A stretch of DNA of 64,000 bases from Deferrisoma camini S3R1 (lineage in GTDB: Bacteria; Desulfobacterota; Deferrisomatia; Deferrisomatales; Deferrisomataceae), in assembly GCF_000526155.1 (NCBI RefSeq), contig NZ_JAFN01000001.1, positions 48,824 to 112,823 on the forward strand. The letters are read 5' to 3'. The notes below the pieces were generated by a model. The model did not search any database, had not been told where the DNA came from, and worked only from the letters and a program-made list of their open reading frames with translations. The translations under genes and the position numbers were made by a program. Positions 16,400 to 23,531 of this stretch are shown here, one piece after another (the stretch's first letter is position 1; each line of letters begins with the position of its first letter).

Positions 16400-18739
16400 C
16401 TATTTGGCGTGGCACTGCTGACAGACGCCCGTGAAGTTGCCGAGGCGGTCCCGCGGGGTCACGTGCGTGCCCGGTGACCCGTCGGCCTGCAGGTACGCCG
16501 TGCTGCCCGCACGCAGTTCGGCCAGCACGGCGGGGTAGAGCCCCCCGGTTTCGACGCCGGGGCCCTTCCACTCGCCTCCGTCGAGGAAGTCCGGGACGTC
16601 GAGACAGTATGTGTAGGAGTTGGGGTTCGCGTCGTGGGGCTGGTGGCACGAGTCGCAGGAGAGCGCGTTGCGGGCCCGGTCGAGGGTGGCGTGGCCTAGG
16701 ATCTCCCGGCGAAGCCAGGGGGCCGAGGCGTTCAAGGGCTCGTCCGTGCGGGACACGATCATCCCGGTCATGGGGTGGGTGCCCTCGGGGATGCCGTGGC
16801 AGGCCTCGCACAAAATGTCGTGCCCGTCCGAGTCCCCCGCGTACTCGTCCATCCCGTTTCGCCCCTCCTCGTAAGGCGCGAGCAGCAGGTGCTTGAAGCC
16901 GCCGTTTTTGTCCGGTTCGAGCTCGTGGCAGCTCTCGCACACGAGCACCCGTGAGCCGTCCCGGTCCTCGCCACCGAATCGCGACCACCCCGGCGCGAGC
17001 CCCGCGGTGTACGAACCATCGGGGCTCTGGTCTTTCCAGGTGCGGGCGGTGTCCAGCATGTCGATCAAGGGATCTTTCTGCCAGTCGCCCCCCTCGTGGA
17101 TGAGCCCGATGTAGTGGGTGCCCATGCTGCGGTCGGGGGTCTGGTAGTGGACGTACTCCTCGTCAGCCGGGTCGATCACGGTCTGCTGGGAACCCAGGGT
17201 GGGGCTTACGCTGGCGCCGTCGCCGTCCATGAAGTAGTGGCAGTCCATGCACGTTTTGGACATATCGGGGTCGTACATGTCGTCGGCCTGATCGGTCGAG
17301 CGGCCGTTGTCGAAGGGGAGCCAGTTGGGGTCGAGGCCGGCCCAGCCCGGCTGGGTCCAGTCGTGGGCCGAGGTGTGGCACACCGAGCAGGTGAGCATGT
17401 CCCCCTGGCCGGCGGTGGCGTTCTGGAGGTAGGGAACGCCGCGGCTGTCGAAGGCTTTCTGTACGGGGTGGTGGTCCGGCACGGTCCGGGTGTGGCACAG
17501 GTCGCACAGTGGTTCGCCCTGGTCCAGGGTGCGGGCGGCCCGGAGGAGGTACGGGCCCGCTCCGGGCTTCACGTCGCCCCGCCCCGCGTCGGCCGCCGCG
17601 GCCGGGTGGGGGGCGTGGCAGGTTTCGCAGATGGGCACGGGCCCCACGTTGGCCCCCGCGAGTGCGGGGTCGCCGGCGGGCCAACCCTCGGGGAACCGTT
17701 CCACGCCCGCGTCGGTGCCCGAAGGGAACGTATCAACCGGGTGGCCGTAACGTCCGGCCGGGCCGGGGTTCACGTTGTGCCCCCCGTCGGACCAGGGGCC
17801 GCCAGCGGGGCCGCGGCTGGGGTTGTTGCCCACGCCGTGGCAGGCCTCGCACAGTGCGCTGGTTTCGCCGTTGCCGTTCGGAACCGGGCGCTTCGATCCG
17901 GGTACCTTGGCCTCGGCCTGGGCTTTCACCAGCATGCTGGCCGCGGGGGGCACCACCTCGCCGGACACGGTCACGTCGTCGGGGTCCGGTGCCGTGCCGT
18001 GCACGGCGTGGCAGGTGAGGCAGGTGACCCCACCCTGGCCTCCTCGGCTTAAATGCCCCCCCAGGGACCATTGCCCCGGTGCGGGAGAGAAAGGGGTGCG
18101 AAAGATCCGGGGAATCTGGACGACGGGCCCGTCGGACCGGGGCACCACGTCATCCCCCACCGGGTGGGAGCCGGGGTTGCGGTCGCCCCGGTATGAGCCC
18201 CACAGCCCCTCCTGGGCCCCCATGCCGCTTCGCTCGGCGCCGGAGACGTAGTGGCGCAGCCGGTGGCACCGGGCGCACAGGGCGTTGGGCGTGTCGCGCA
18301 GGAACGGGCGGTAGGTGTCGTCGTGCACGCTGTGGCAGGTGGTGCACTCGAAGTAGCCGTGCTCGGTGTCGATGTCGGGCAGGCCGGACGCCGAGACGTC
18401 CGTGGCCGGCGGAGGGTCGGCCAGGAACATCTTTTGGCCGTGGCTCCCCGGGGCGTATACGGTGTCGTCGGCGTGGGCCCGGGTCATCAGGGCTCCGTAA
18501 CCCTCGCCGGAGTGATGGCACGAGGCGCACAGCGCGCTCATGGTGCCCACCTTGCCCTCGTACACCGGTTGCTGGGCCCAGAACTTCTCCCCGGCTGCCT
18601 GATGGGGAATGTGGCAGGCAGCGCACGGGCCGCCCTCGCCGCCCAGTTCGGTCTCGTGGGCCGTGCCCTCGATGCCTGCCCGGGCGGCTGCGGCCGTGAG
18701 CAGGAGCACGAGCGTGAAACCGAATCGCCGTCTGATCAT
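16400..18739 (-). CDS. Secreted 14-heme c-type cytochrome, copy 2
   Basis: 779 aa with a signal peptide (~1-21, cut near ARA-G). There are fourteen CxxCH motifs, from CAACH at 39-43 to CQQCH at 773-777, the same number as copy 1. It shares the N-terminal CxxCHxPHxAxGxxxW and the late CHGIPEGTHPMTGMIVSRT with copy 1, so the two are paralogues, although the overall sequence and loop composition differ (more Pro and Arg here). It is transcribed convergently to copy 1. The FN3/NHL gene upstream on the same strand is its likely partner, with a 170-bp gap. Likely role: extracellular or outer-surface electron transfer. No porin-cytochrome conduit gene is visible. Confidence 0.92.
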   Translation of the reverse strand: MIRRRFGFTLVLLLTAAAARAGIEGTAHETELGGEGGPCAACHIPHQAAGEKFWAQQPVYEGKVGTMSALCASCHHSGEGYGALMTRAHADDTVYAPGSHGQKMFLADPPPATDVSASGLPDIDTEHGYFECTTCHSVHDDTYRPFLRDTPNALCARCHRLRHYVSGAERSGMGAQEGLWGSYRGDRNPGSHPVGDDVVPRSDGPVVQIPRIFRTPFSPAPGQWSLGGHLSRGGQGGVTCLTCHAVHGTAPDPDDVTVSGEVVPPAASMLVKAQAEAKVPGSKRPVPNGNGETSALCEACHGVGNNPSRGPAGGPWSDGGHNVNPGPAGRYGHPVDTFPSGTDAGVERFPEGWPAGDPALAGANVGPVPICETCHAPHPAAAADAGRGDVKPGAGPYLLRAARTLDQGEPLCDLCHTRTVPDHHPVQKAFDSRGVPYLQNATAGQGDMLTCSVCHTSAHDWTQPGWAGLDPNWLPFDNGRSTDQADDMYDPDMSKTCMDCHYFMDGDGASVSPTLGSQQTVIDPADEEYVHYQTPDRSMGTHYIGLIHEGGDWQKDPLIDMLDTARTWKDQSPDGSYTAGLAPGWSRFGGEDRDGSRVLVCESCHELEPDKNGGFKHLLLAPYEEGRNGMDEYAGDSDGHDILCEACHGIPEGTHPMTGMIVSRTDEPLNASAPWLRREILGHATLDRARNALSCDSCHQPHDANPNSYTYCLDVPDFLDGGEWKGPGVETGGLYPAVLAELRAGSTAYLQADGSPGTHVTPRDRLGNFTGVCQQCHAK

Positions 18740-18784
18740 GGGGACCCCCTTCGTTTGGTCTTTGCGGCCGGCCGTCGTGTGAGT

Positions 18785-18902
18785 CCGGGGTTGGGGTTCT
18801 CACGCCACGATCGCAACGTGATCGAGACAGTGACGAGTGATCCGTGACGGGTGACGGGGGCCGCGCGACGAACGACCAACGACCCGCGACTTACGACCTA
18901 CG
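18785..18902. repeat. Degenerate copy of the ~110-bp repeat followed by heptads
   Basis: Bases 18798-18818 (GGTTCTCACGCCACGATCGC region) match the core of the ~110-bp repeat unit around the HEPN/MNT genes (GGTTCACGCCACGCTCGCAACG). Bases 18826-18902 are degenerate heptads of the GTGACGG then ACGACCN type. This copy lies upstream of the minus-strand cytochrome but its heptads point away from it, an exception to the usual polarity. Confidence 0.55.
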
Positions 18903-18909
18903 CGCCCCT

Positions 18910-20502
18910 CTACTCGCTCCCCAGGGCCGGGGTTACCGGCCCCGCCTGTTCCAGGCACACCAGCGTACGGGTGGCCGCATCGTACACCCAGAATCGCCCC
19001 CTGCCGTTGGTGACGGCCATGTTCGGCTTGCGGATCGGCAAGTCGGCCCGTTCCCGGTACTGCGGGTCCGGCCGGGGTTCCTCGCCGGATACATGGTATA
19101 GGTAGTTGCCGGTGGACACGTCGAAGACCTGAAGCGTGCCCACGGCCGGATCGGTGAACAGGATCCGGTGGTCCCCGAAGGGCTGGACCCCGTGGATGCC
19201 GACGAACCCCCCGATGTATCCCTTAACGCCGGTGCCGAACTCGGCCACCACGTTCCCCTCCGGGTCGAGAACGGCCGCGTAGTGGGACAAGGGGAACGTC
19301 AACACAACGTTGCCCCCACCCAGGGCGGCCACCTCGCCCACTGCCGGAAGACGAAAGGTCTCTTTGCCCCGCTTCGCATGGGCGAGGTACCCCAGCAGAT
19401 CTCCGTTGGGCGCGAAGCGATACAAGAGCTGGAACCTTTGATCGGTCACCCATATCTCGTCCCCCACCACCGCGACGGACGACGGGGTGGGAGGGAGGCT
19501 CTTCACCCGGTCTGGAAAATCCTCCCAAACCTCTTCGTCCTGGGGGGGCGGAGTGATGAGCCCCCGGGCCCACGTCATCTCCCCTTCGGGCGTGAGCCTG
19601 GCGAGAACGCCGTTCCAGGCATCGGTCACGTAGAGTCCCCCGCCTGGGGCGAAAGCGAGCTTGTGGGGGCGCAGGATGAAGCCGGTGCGGTCCGAGGTGA
19701 ACGGGCCGAAGACGCGTTCTTCGTTTCCCGCCGGGTCCAGGCGGTGGATCCGGCCCGTCCGAGGAGTCACCACCCACACGCCGCCCTCCGGGTCGAGGCC
19801 CAGGAACGACACCTCGGTTAGGGGATCATCTCCGACACGATCGAGGCGATAGAGCTCGCGTGTGGGCAGCGCTCGGAATACCTTGGGTTTCTTGCCCCGT
19901 TTGGGGGGGCGCCGGGCTTCGGCTTCGGCTACGGGGCTGGGGTCGCTCTCGGTGCCGGTGGCGTCGCGGGCGGTGACGCGGTAGCGGTACCGGGTGCCGG
20001 GGCGTACCTCCCCGTCCACGTAGGTCACATCCTGCACGCTGGCCAGCAGCTCAAACGGTTCTCCCGCGGCAGAGCGGTACACGTTATAGATGACCGCACC
20101 CTCCACCTGGTCCCAAAGCAGCCCGAGGGTGCCTGTGGCAGGATCGGGCCGCACCACGACCCGCTTGGGAGCCTCCAGATGGCGGACCTTGACGAGCCCT
20201 GGCTCGCTCCGCTCGCCTTCGACCCCCTCGGGCCCGACCGCGGCGATTTGGTAGCGGTATTCACCCGAGCGCTTCGGCACCGGCTCCAGATGCTGGTTCG
20301 TCGTAACCCGGGCGACGGCCTTACCGTTGCGATAAACGATGTATCCCGTTGCCCCGGGCACCGGGTTCCACATCATGAGCACCTGGTTGCCCACGAGCAT
20401 GGGCTGGCCAGGAAGAAACCGGGGAGCGGGCAGACCCCCAAAGGCCCAAGAGGCCAAGCCGACGAAAAGCAAAAGAGGTGGAAGGAAACGGCACCGAAGC
20501 AT
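18910..20502 (-). CDS. Secreted fibronectin-III/NHL beta-propeller protein, copy 2
   Basis: 530 aa. The start at 20500-20502 gives a signal peptide (~1-22, LLLFVGLASWAFG); the open frame extends upstream only by chance. Two FN3-like domains occupy ~23-110 and ~111-205 (RYRYRVTARDATGTESDPSP), then a basic linker (RRPPKRGKKPK), then an NHL-type propeller to ~525 (GGGLYVTDAWNG). It is paralogous to the 11340-12836 product, with near-identical domain order. It is adjacent to 14-heme cytochrome copy 2 on the same strand. The basic linker is absent from copy 1 and may bind acidic cell-surface polymers. A CRP/FNR-like site lies 56 bp before the start. Confidence 0.88.
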   Translation of the reverse strand: MLRCRFLPPLLLFVGLASWAFGGLPAPRFLPGQPMLVGNQVLMMWNPVPGATGYIVYRNGKAVARVTTNQHLEPVPKRSGEYRYQIAAVGPEGVEGERSEPGLVKVRHLEAPKRVVVRPDPATGTLGLLWDQVEGAVIYNVYRSAAGEPFELLASVQDVTYVDGEVRPGTRYRYRVTARDATGTESDPSPVAEAEARRPPKRGKKPKVFRALPTRELYRLDRVGDDPLTEVSFLGLDPEGGVWVVTPRTGRIHRLDPAGNEERVFGPFTSDRTGFILRPHKLAFAPGGGLYVTDAWNGVLARLTPEGEMTWARGLITPPPQDEEVWEDFPDRVKSLPPTPSSVAVVGDEIWVTDQRFQLLYRFAPNGDLLGYLAHAKRGKETFRLPAVGEVAALGGGNVVLTFPLSHYAAVLDPEGNVVAEFGTGVKGYIGGFVGIHGVQPFGDHRILFTDPAVGTLQVFDVSTGNYLYHVSGEEPRPDPQYRERADLPIRKPNMAVTNGRGRFWVYDAATRTLVCLEQAGPVTPALGSE

Positions 20503-20557
20503 GAAGACCCCTTTTCCCTGTTCCAGATCGTTTCGGCACGAGCGTAACTTTACCTTC

Positions 20558-20575
20558 TTGTGACGGTGTACACAA
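20558..20575. promoter_or_regulatory. CRP/FNR-like operator upstream of FN3/NHL copy 2
   Basis: TTGTGACGGTGTACACAA matches TTGTGA-N6-TCACAA at 11 of 12 arm positions. It has the same TGTGA-N6-ACACA asymmetry as the site at 10290-10307 that controls the opposite end of the cluster, so one regulator may drive both divergent outer ends. A plausible -10 region (TAAAGT or TACGCT on the minus strand) lies about 10 bp downstream. Confidence 0.55.
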
Positions 20576-20661
20576 TGAGCGCGAGCGTGTGTTCCACGCC
20601 GACGGGCCCCACGCCACGCGGTTTGTGGCCGTTTGTCGTGTGTAACCCCGGGCCGGCCACG

Positions 20662-20716
20662 GTCCATGACGAACGACCAACGACCGGCGACCTGTGACGA
20701 ACGACCTACGGAAGTC
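20662..20716 (+). repeat. Heptad array with GGAAGTC end
   Basis: Degenerate 7-bp units (ACGAACG, ACCAACG, ACCGGCG, ACCTGTG, ACGAACG, ACCTACG) are followed by GAAGTCA (20710-20716). This is the heptad module and conserved end of the 8/7 element, here leading directly into the first ~110-bp repeat unit. No octads are seen. Confidence 0.7.
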
Positions 20717-20722
20717 AAGCGT

Positions 20723-20850
20723 CGTCGCGCGAGCCCGAAGTTTCCGCCATGGCCGGAGGGGGCGTCAGGGATGGGGGGTTCACGCCACGCTCGCAACGCC
20801 CGCCACGGGTTTTGCGCTCCGTTGCGTCGTTGCGTGAGACGGAAGTTTGC
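20723..20850 (+). repeat. ~110-bp repeat, unit 1 plus start of a broken next unit
   Basis: Unit 1 (20723-20827, 105 bp) begins CGTCGCGCGAGCCCGAAG and contains TTTCCGCCATGG, GGGGGTTCACGCCACGCTCG and CCACGGGTTTTGC. The next unit begins CGTTGCGTGAGACGGAAG at 20828 but is lost after about 22 bp, where the HEPN/MNT segment starts. Highly similar units resume at 21602. Confidence 0.85.
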
Positions 20851-20916
20851 GTCTAGTGTTCTTTCTGATAGCCTGCTGCCGGGGGAATGGGGGTAGCGGG
20901 TGGCTGGGGCGGTGGT

Positions 20917-21303
20917 ATGGACGAGGCGGTCCGGTACTGGGTGGACCTCGCAGAGTACGACCTGGGCACAGCGGATGCGATGCTGCGCACGGGGCGTTAC
21001 CTCTACGTGGGGTTCATGTGTCATCAGACGGTGGAGAAGGACCTCAAGGCGTGGTACCAAGCGGCCCGGGGGGAACTCCCCCCGCGAACGCACAATTTGC
21101 GACTCCTGCTGCAAGCCATCGGAGCGGAGAAGGAGGTTCGCGCGGAAGACCGGAGGCTGATCGCGGAGTTGGAGCCGCTGAACGTGGAGACGCGGTATCC
21201 GGAGAACCGTGCCCGCCTCGAGAAGGCCTTGACCCGGCGCAAATGCGATGAGCTGGTGAGACGCACCGCGGGGTTCCATACATGGATCAAGAGCAAGCTG
21301 TAA
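20917..21303 (+). CDS. HEPN-domain protein (putative toxin of HEPN/MNT pair)
   Basis: 128 aa all-alpha HEPN protein. The ATG at 20917 gives the typical start (MDEAVRYWVDLAEYDLGTAD); an in-frame ATG at 20887 is possible. Family hallmarks are GRYLYVGFMCHQTVEKDLKAW (27-47) and the C-terminal RTAGFH (R116-x4-H121), the RX4-6H RNase motif. In HepT toxins the motif continues HxY and MntA AMPylates that tyrosine; here the residue is W123. The gene overlaps the MNT gene by 22 bp. Family knowledge suggests an RNase toxin or a HEPN chaperone of the nucleotidyltransferase; this PF05168-like variant is less well studied than HepT. Confidence 0.88.
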   Translation: MDEAVRYWVDLAEYDLGTADAMLRTGRYLYVGFMCHQTVEKDLKAWYQAARGELPPRTHNLRLLLQAIGAEKEVRAEDRRLIAELEPLNVETRYPENRARLEKALTRRKCDELVRRTAGFHTWIKSKL

Positions 21304-21599
21304 GGGTGGCTCAGGAGTTTGCGCTCAGGGCCAGGCGTCGCCTTTGGTTCGAGCGTGCCGTTTTGTTCGGGTCGTATGCTCAGGGGAGAGCGCACGAAAC
21401 GAGCGATGTCGACGTGGGGTTGATCCTCGAACGCCTGGATGCCCGAGTGGATTACCTGAACCTCCTCACCGATCTCTACGAGATCGCGGGTGCTGTGGAC
21501 CCGCGGATCGAGCCCCACCTGTTGGTCCGCTCGGAAGACCGGTCCGGGTTCGGCGCGTGGGTGGAAAGGACGGGGATCCCCCTTTCAACGGGGCCGTAG
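21282..21599 (+). CDS. MNT-type minimal nucleotidyltransferase (putative antitoxin)
   Basis: 105 aa. The nucleotidyltransferase motif GS-x10-DxD is intact: G30-S31 followed by D42 and D44 (GSYAQGRAHETSDVDV), with a third acidic candidate at E77. In MntA/HepT (type VII) pairs this enzyme AMPylates the HEPN partner and neutralises it. It starts inside the HEPN gene (22-bp overlap, different frame), so translation is coupled. The C-terminus is short and immediately followed by the ~110-bp repeats. Substrate and direction of toxicity are inferred from family only. Confidence 0.88.
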   Translation: MDQEQAVRVAQEFALRARRRLWFERAVLFGSYAQGRAHETSDVDVGLILERLDARVDYLNLLTDLYEIAGAVDPRIEPHLLVRSEDRSGFGAWVERTGIPLSTGP

Positions 21600-21601
21600 G
21601 C

Positions 21602-21829
21602 CGTTGCGCGAGCCCGAAGTTTCCGCCATGGCTGGAGGGGGCGTCAGGGATGGGGGGTTCACGCCACGCTCGCAACGCCCGCCACGGGTTTTGCTCTCTG
21701 TTGCGCCGTGGCGTCGTTGCGTGAAACCTGAAGTTTTGGCCGCAGTGTGGAACGTCGTCAGGGATGGGGGACTCGCGCCACGCTCGCTACGGCCCAACGG
21801 ATCATCCCTCTCCCTTTGTGTCGTTGCGC
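21602..21829 (+). repeat. ~110-bp repeat, units 2 and 3
   Basis: Unit 2 (21602-21714, 113 bp) is nearly identical to unit 1 for about 90 bp. Unit 3 (21715-21829, 115 bp) is more diverged (TCAGGGATGGGGGACTCGCGCCACGCTCG region conserved). Another unit start (CGTCGCGTGAGCCCG) is at 21830. Unit 3 runs into the 3' end of the antiporter gene (stop at 21802) and encodes part of its polar tail. Confidence 0.85.
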
Positions 21830-23022
21830 CGTCGCGTGAGCCCGTCGTCGGCGTGGGGGTGGTGGGGCTCCACGGCGGGCTCCAGGCCGAAGGCGAACCG
21901 GAGCAGCACGGGGGTGGCCAGGAGGCTCAGGGCCATGTTGAGAAGCGCCACGCCGGTCATGAGGTCGGCGTGGGGCCCCGCGAAGATGCCCTGGCGCACC
22001 GCCACGGCCACCACCACCAGCGACACCTCCATCCGCGGCAGCATGCCGATGCCCACCTGAAGGGCCCGCACGGGCCGGAGCCGCCCCGCCAAGGCGCCCG
22101 CAGCCGATCCCAGGAACTTGCCCACGAAGCTGGCGGCCAGGAGCACCGGGCCCACCCGGCCGAGCCCTCTGAGGCCGCCCAGGTCGAGGTCGGCCCCGAG
22201 CCCCACGAAGAACAGGGGGATGAACACCCCGTAGGCCACGGCGTGCACCCGGTCCATGAGCTTCTCCTCGCCCATGGTCTCGCGCACGGCCAGCCCCGCC
22301 ACGAAGGCGCCCGTGATGCCGGCGAGGCCGGCGGTCTCGGCCAGGGCGGCCAGCCCCAGGGCCACGATCACCACGAAGGTCAGGGGGGCCTCGGGCAGGT
22401 GGATCCGTCGGAACGACCGGTACACCAGGGGCAGGGCCTTCCACACGAAGGCACCGGTCAGGGCGAAGTACACGACCGCGCCGAACAGGACCCGCTGGGG
22501 GCTGCCGGTGCCGAGCACCACGGCCAGCAGGGACAGGGCGATCACGTCGTCGAGGATGGCGGCCCCCACCAGGGTGGCTCCCACCTGGGTCCGGATCCGA
22601 CCGGCCTCCAGCAGGGTGACCGCGGTGATACCGATGCTGGTGGGGGTGAACAGCGCTCCCGTGGCCAGGGCCTGGGCCAGGTCGAACCCGGCCCATCGGG
22701 CCGCGACCAGCCCCAGGAAGAACGGGACCGTCACCCCGCCCAGGGCCACCAGGACCGAGGGGCCGCCGGCACGGCGGATGTCCCGGAGGCTCGACTCGGT
22801 GCCGGTGATCAGAAGGAGGAAGATGAGCCCCAGGTCGCTCAGCGCTCCGAACCCCTCGCTGTGGAGGACCGGCCGCATGAAGCCGGGCAAGGACGCGAGG
22901 AGCACCCCGGCCAGGATCTGGCCGAGGATGGGGGGGAGCTTGAGCCGGTCGAAGGCCTGGCCGAGCACCTTTGCCGCGGCCAGGGCCAGGGCGAGGGTGC
23001 CGAGGAACGCGGCCGGGTTCAC
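21802..23022 (-). CDS. CPA2-family cation/proton antiporter
   Basis: 406 aa with about 12 transmembrane helices and the Na_H_Exchanger fold of KefB/NapA-like proteins. It shows the GQILAGVLL entry helix and PTSIGITAVTLLEAG plus LVGAAILDDVIAL, where the paired acidic residues (DD in ILDDV) mark the transport site. No TrkA-N nucleotide domain is fused; instead a CBS-domain gene lies directly upstream with a GTGA overlap, so nucleotide gating by a separate subunit is inferred. The last ~20 residues (HPHADDGLTRRRNDTKGEG) are encoded partly by the ~110-bp repeat. Confidence 0.88.
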   Translation of the reverse strand: MNPAAFLGTLALALAAAKVLGQAFDRLKLPPILGQILAGVLLASLPGFMRPVLHSEGFGALSDLGLIFLLLITGTESSLRDIRRAGGPSVLVALGGVTVPFFLGLVAARWAGFDLAQALATGALFTPTSIGITAVTLLEAGRIRTQVGATLVGAAILDDVIALSLLAVVLGTGSPQRVLFGAVVYFALTGAFVWKALPLVYRSFRRIHLPEAPLTFVVIVALGLAALAETAGLAGITGAFVAGLAVRETMGEEKLMDRVHAVAYGVFIPLFFVGLGADLDLGGLRGLGRVGPVLLAASFVGKFLGSAAGALAGRLRPVRALQVGIGMLPRMEVSLVVVAVAVRQGIFAGPHADLMTGVALLNMALSLLATPVLLRFAFGLEPAVEPHHPHADDGLTRRRNDTKGEG

Positions 23023-23525
23023 CGGCCCGCCCCCGAGCGGAGCCGGTGCAGGGCCCGGATCACCTGGAGCGAGCCGATCTCACCCACCAGCTCGTCCCCT
23101 TCGATCACCGGCAGCCACAGGGCGCCCTTGGACTCCATGAGGTGCACCACGTCCCGGCAGGGGGTGTCGGGCCCCACCCGATGGAGAACCCGGCCCTCGA
23201 CGAGGCAGCAGGTGCAGTCGGCCGCTCCGTGGGCCAGGCTGCGGAACCGCAGGCGCAGGAACTTGGAGTAGGACTCGTGGGTGGGTTCCATGGCCCGGAG
23301 CAGGTCCCTCCGGAGCAGGATGCTCTGCACGCCGAACCGGCGGGCCGGGTCGGGCACGATCCAGGCGTGGTCCACCGACTGGAACACCTCCACGGCGTCC
23401 AGAACCGGCATGTGGGGCGGCAGAAAGGCCGCGGCCCGGAACGTCGGGTCCATGACGTCCCGGGCCGGCAGGGCGTAGAACGCCTCGAACAGGCGGCGGA
23501 TGTCTTCGGGATCGTGTGAGGGCAT
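23019..23525 (-). CDS. CBS-pair protein, putative antiporter regulator
   Basis: 168 aa. Two CBS motifs are visible (ARDVMDPTFRAAAFLPPHMP near 22-41 and TPCRDVVHLMESKGALWLPV near 120-139), with an insertion between them (ESYSKFLRLRFRSLAHGAADCTCC) carrying a CTCC cysteine cluster. CBS pairs bind adenine nucleotides. Its stop overlaps the antiporter start by 4 bp, so it is likely a regulatory subunit. The CTCC cluster might sense metal or redox state; that is speculation. Confidence 0.8.
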   Translation of the reverse strand: MPSHDPEDIRRLFEAFYALPARDVMDPTFRAAAFLPPHMPVLDAVEVFQSVDHAWIVPDPARRFGVQSILLRRDLLRAMEPTHESYSKFLRLRFRSLAHGAADCTCCLVEGRVLHRVGPDTPCRDVVHLMESKGALWLPVIEGDELVGEIGSLQVIRALHRLRSGAGR

Positions 23526-23531
23526 GGCGGC

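Noticed and set aside
20662..20716. Heptad arrays as replication-origin iterons or DnaA boxes
   Set aside because: They are degenerate, scattered over many intergenic sites, lack TTATNCACA boxes and AT-rich DUE, and share the leader-element context.
21490..23271. Long plus-strand open frame (593 codons)
   Set aside because: It is antisense to the antiporter and CBS genes, is rich in His/Gln/Gly low-complexity as expected for a GC-rich shadow, and has no family resemblance.
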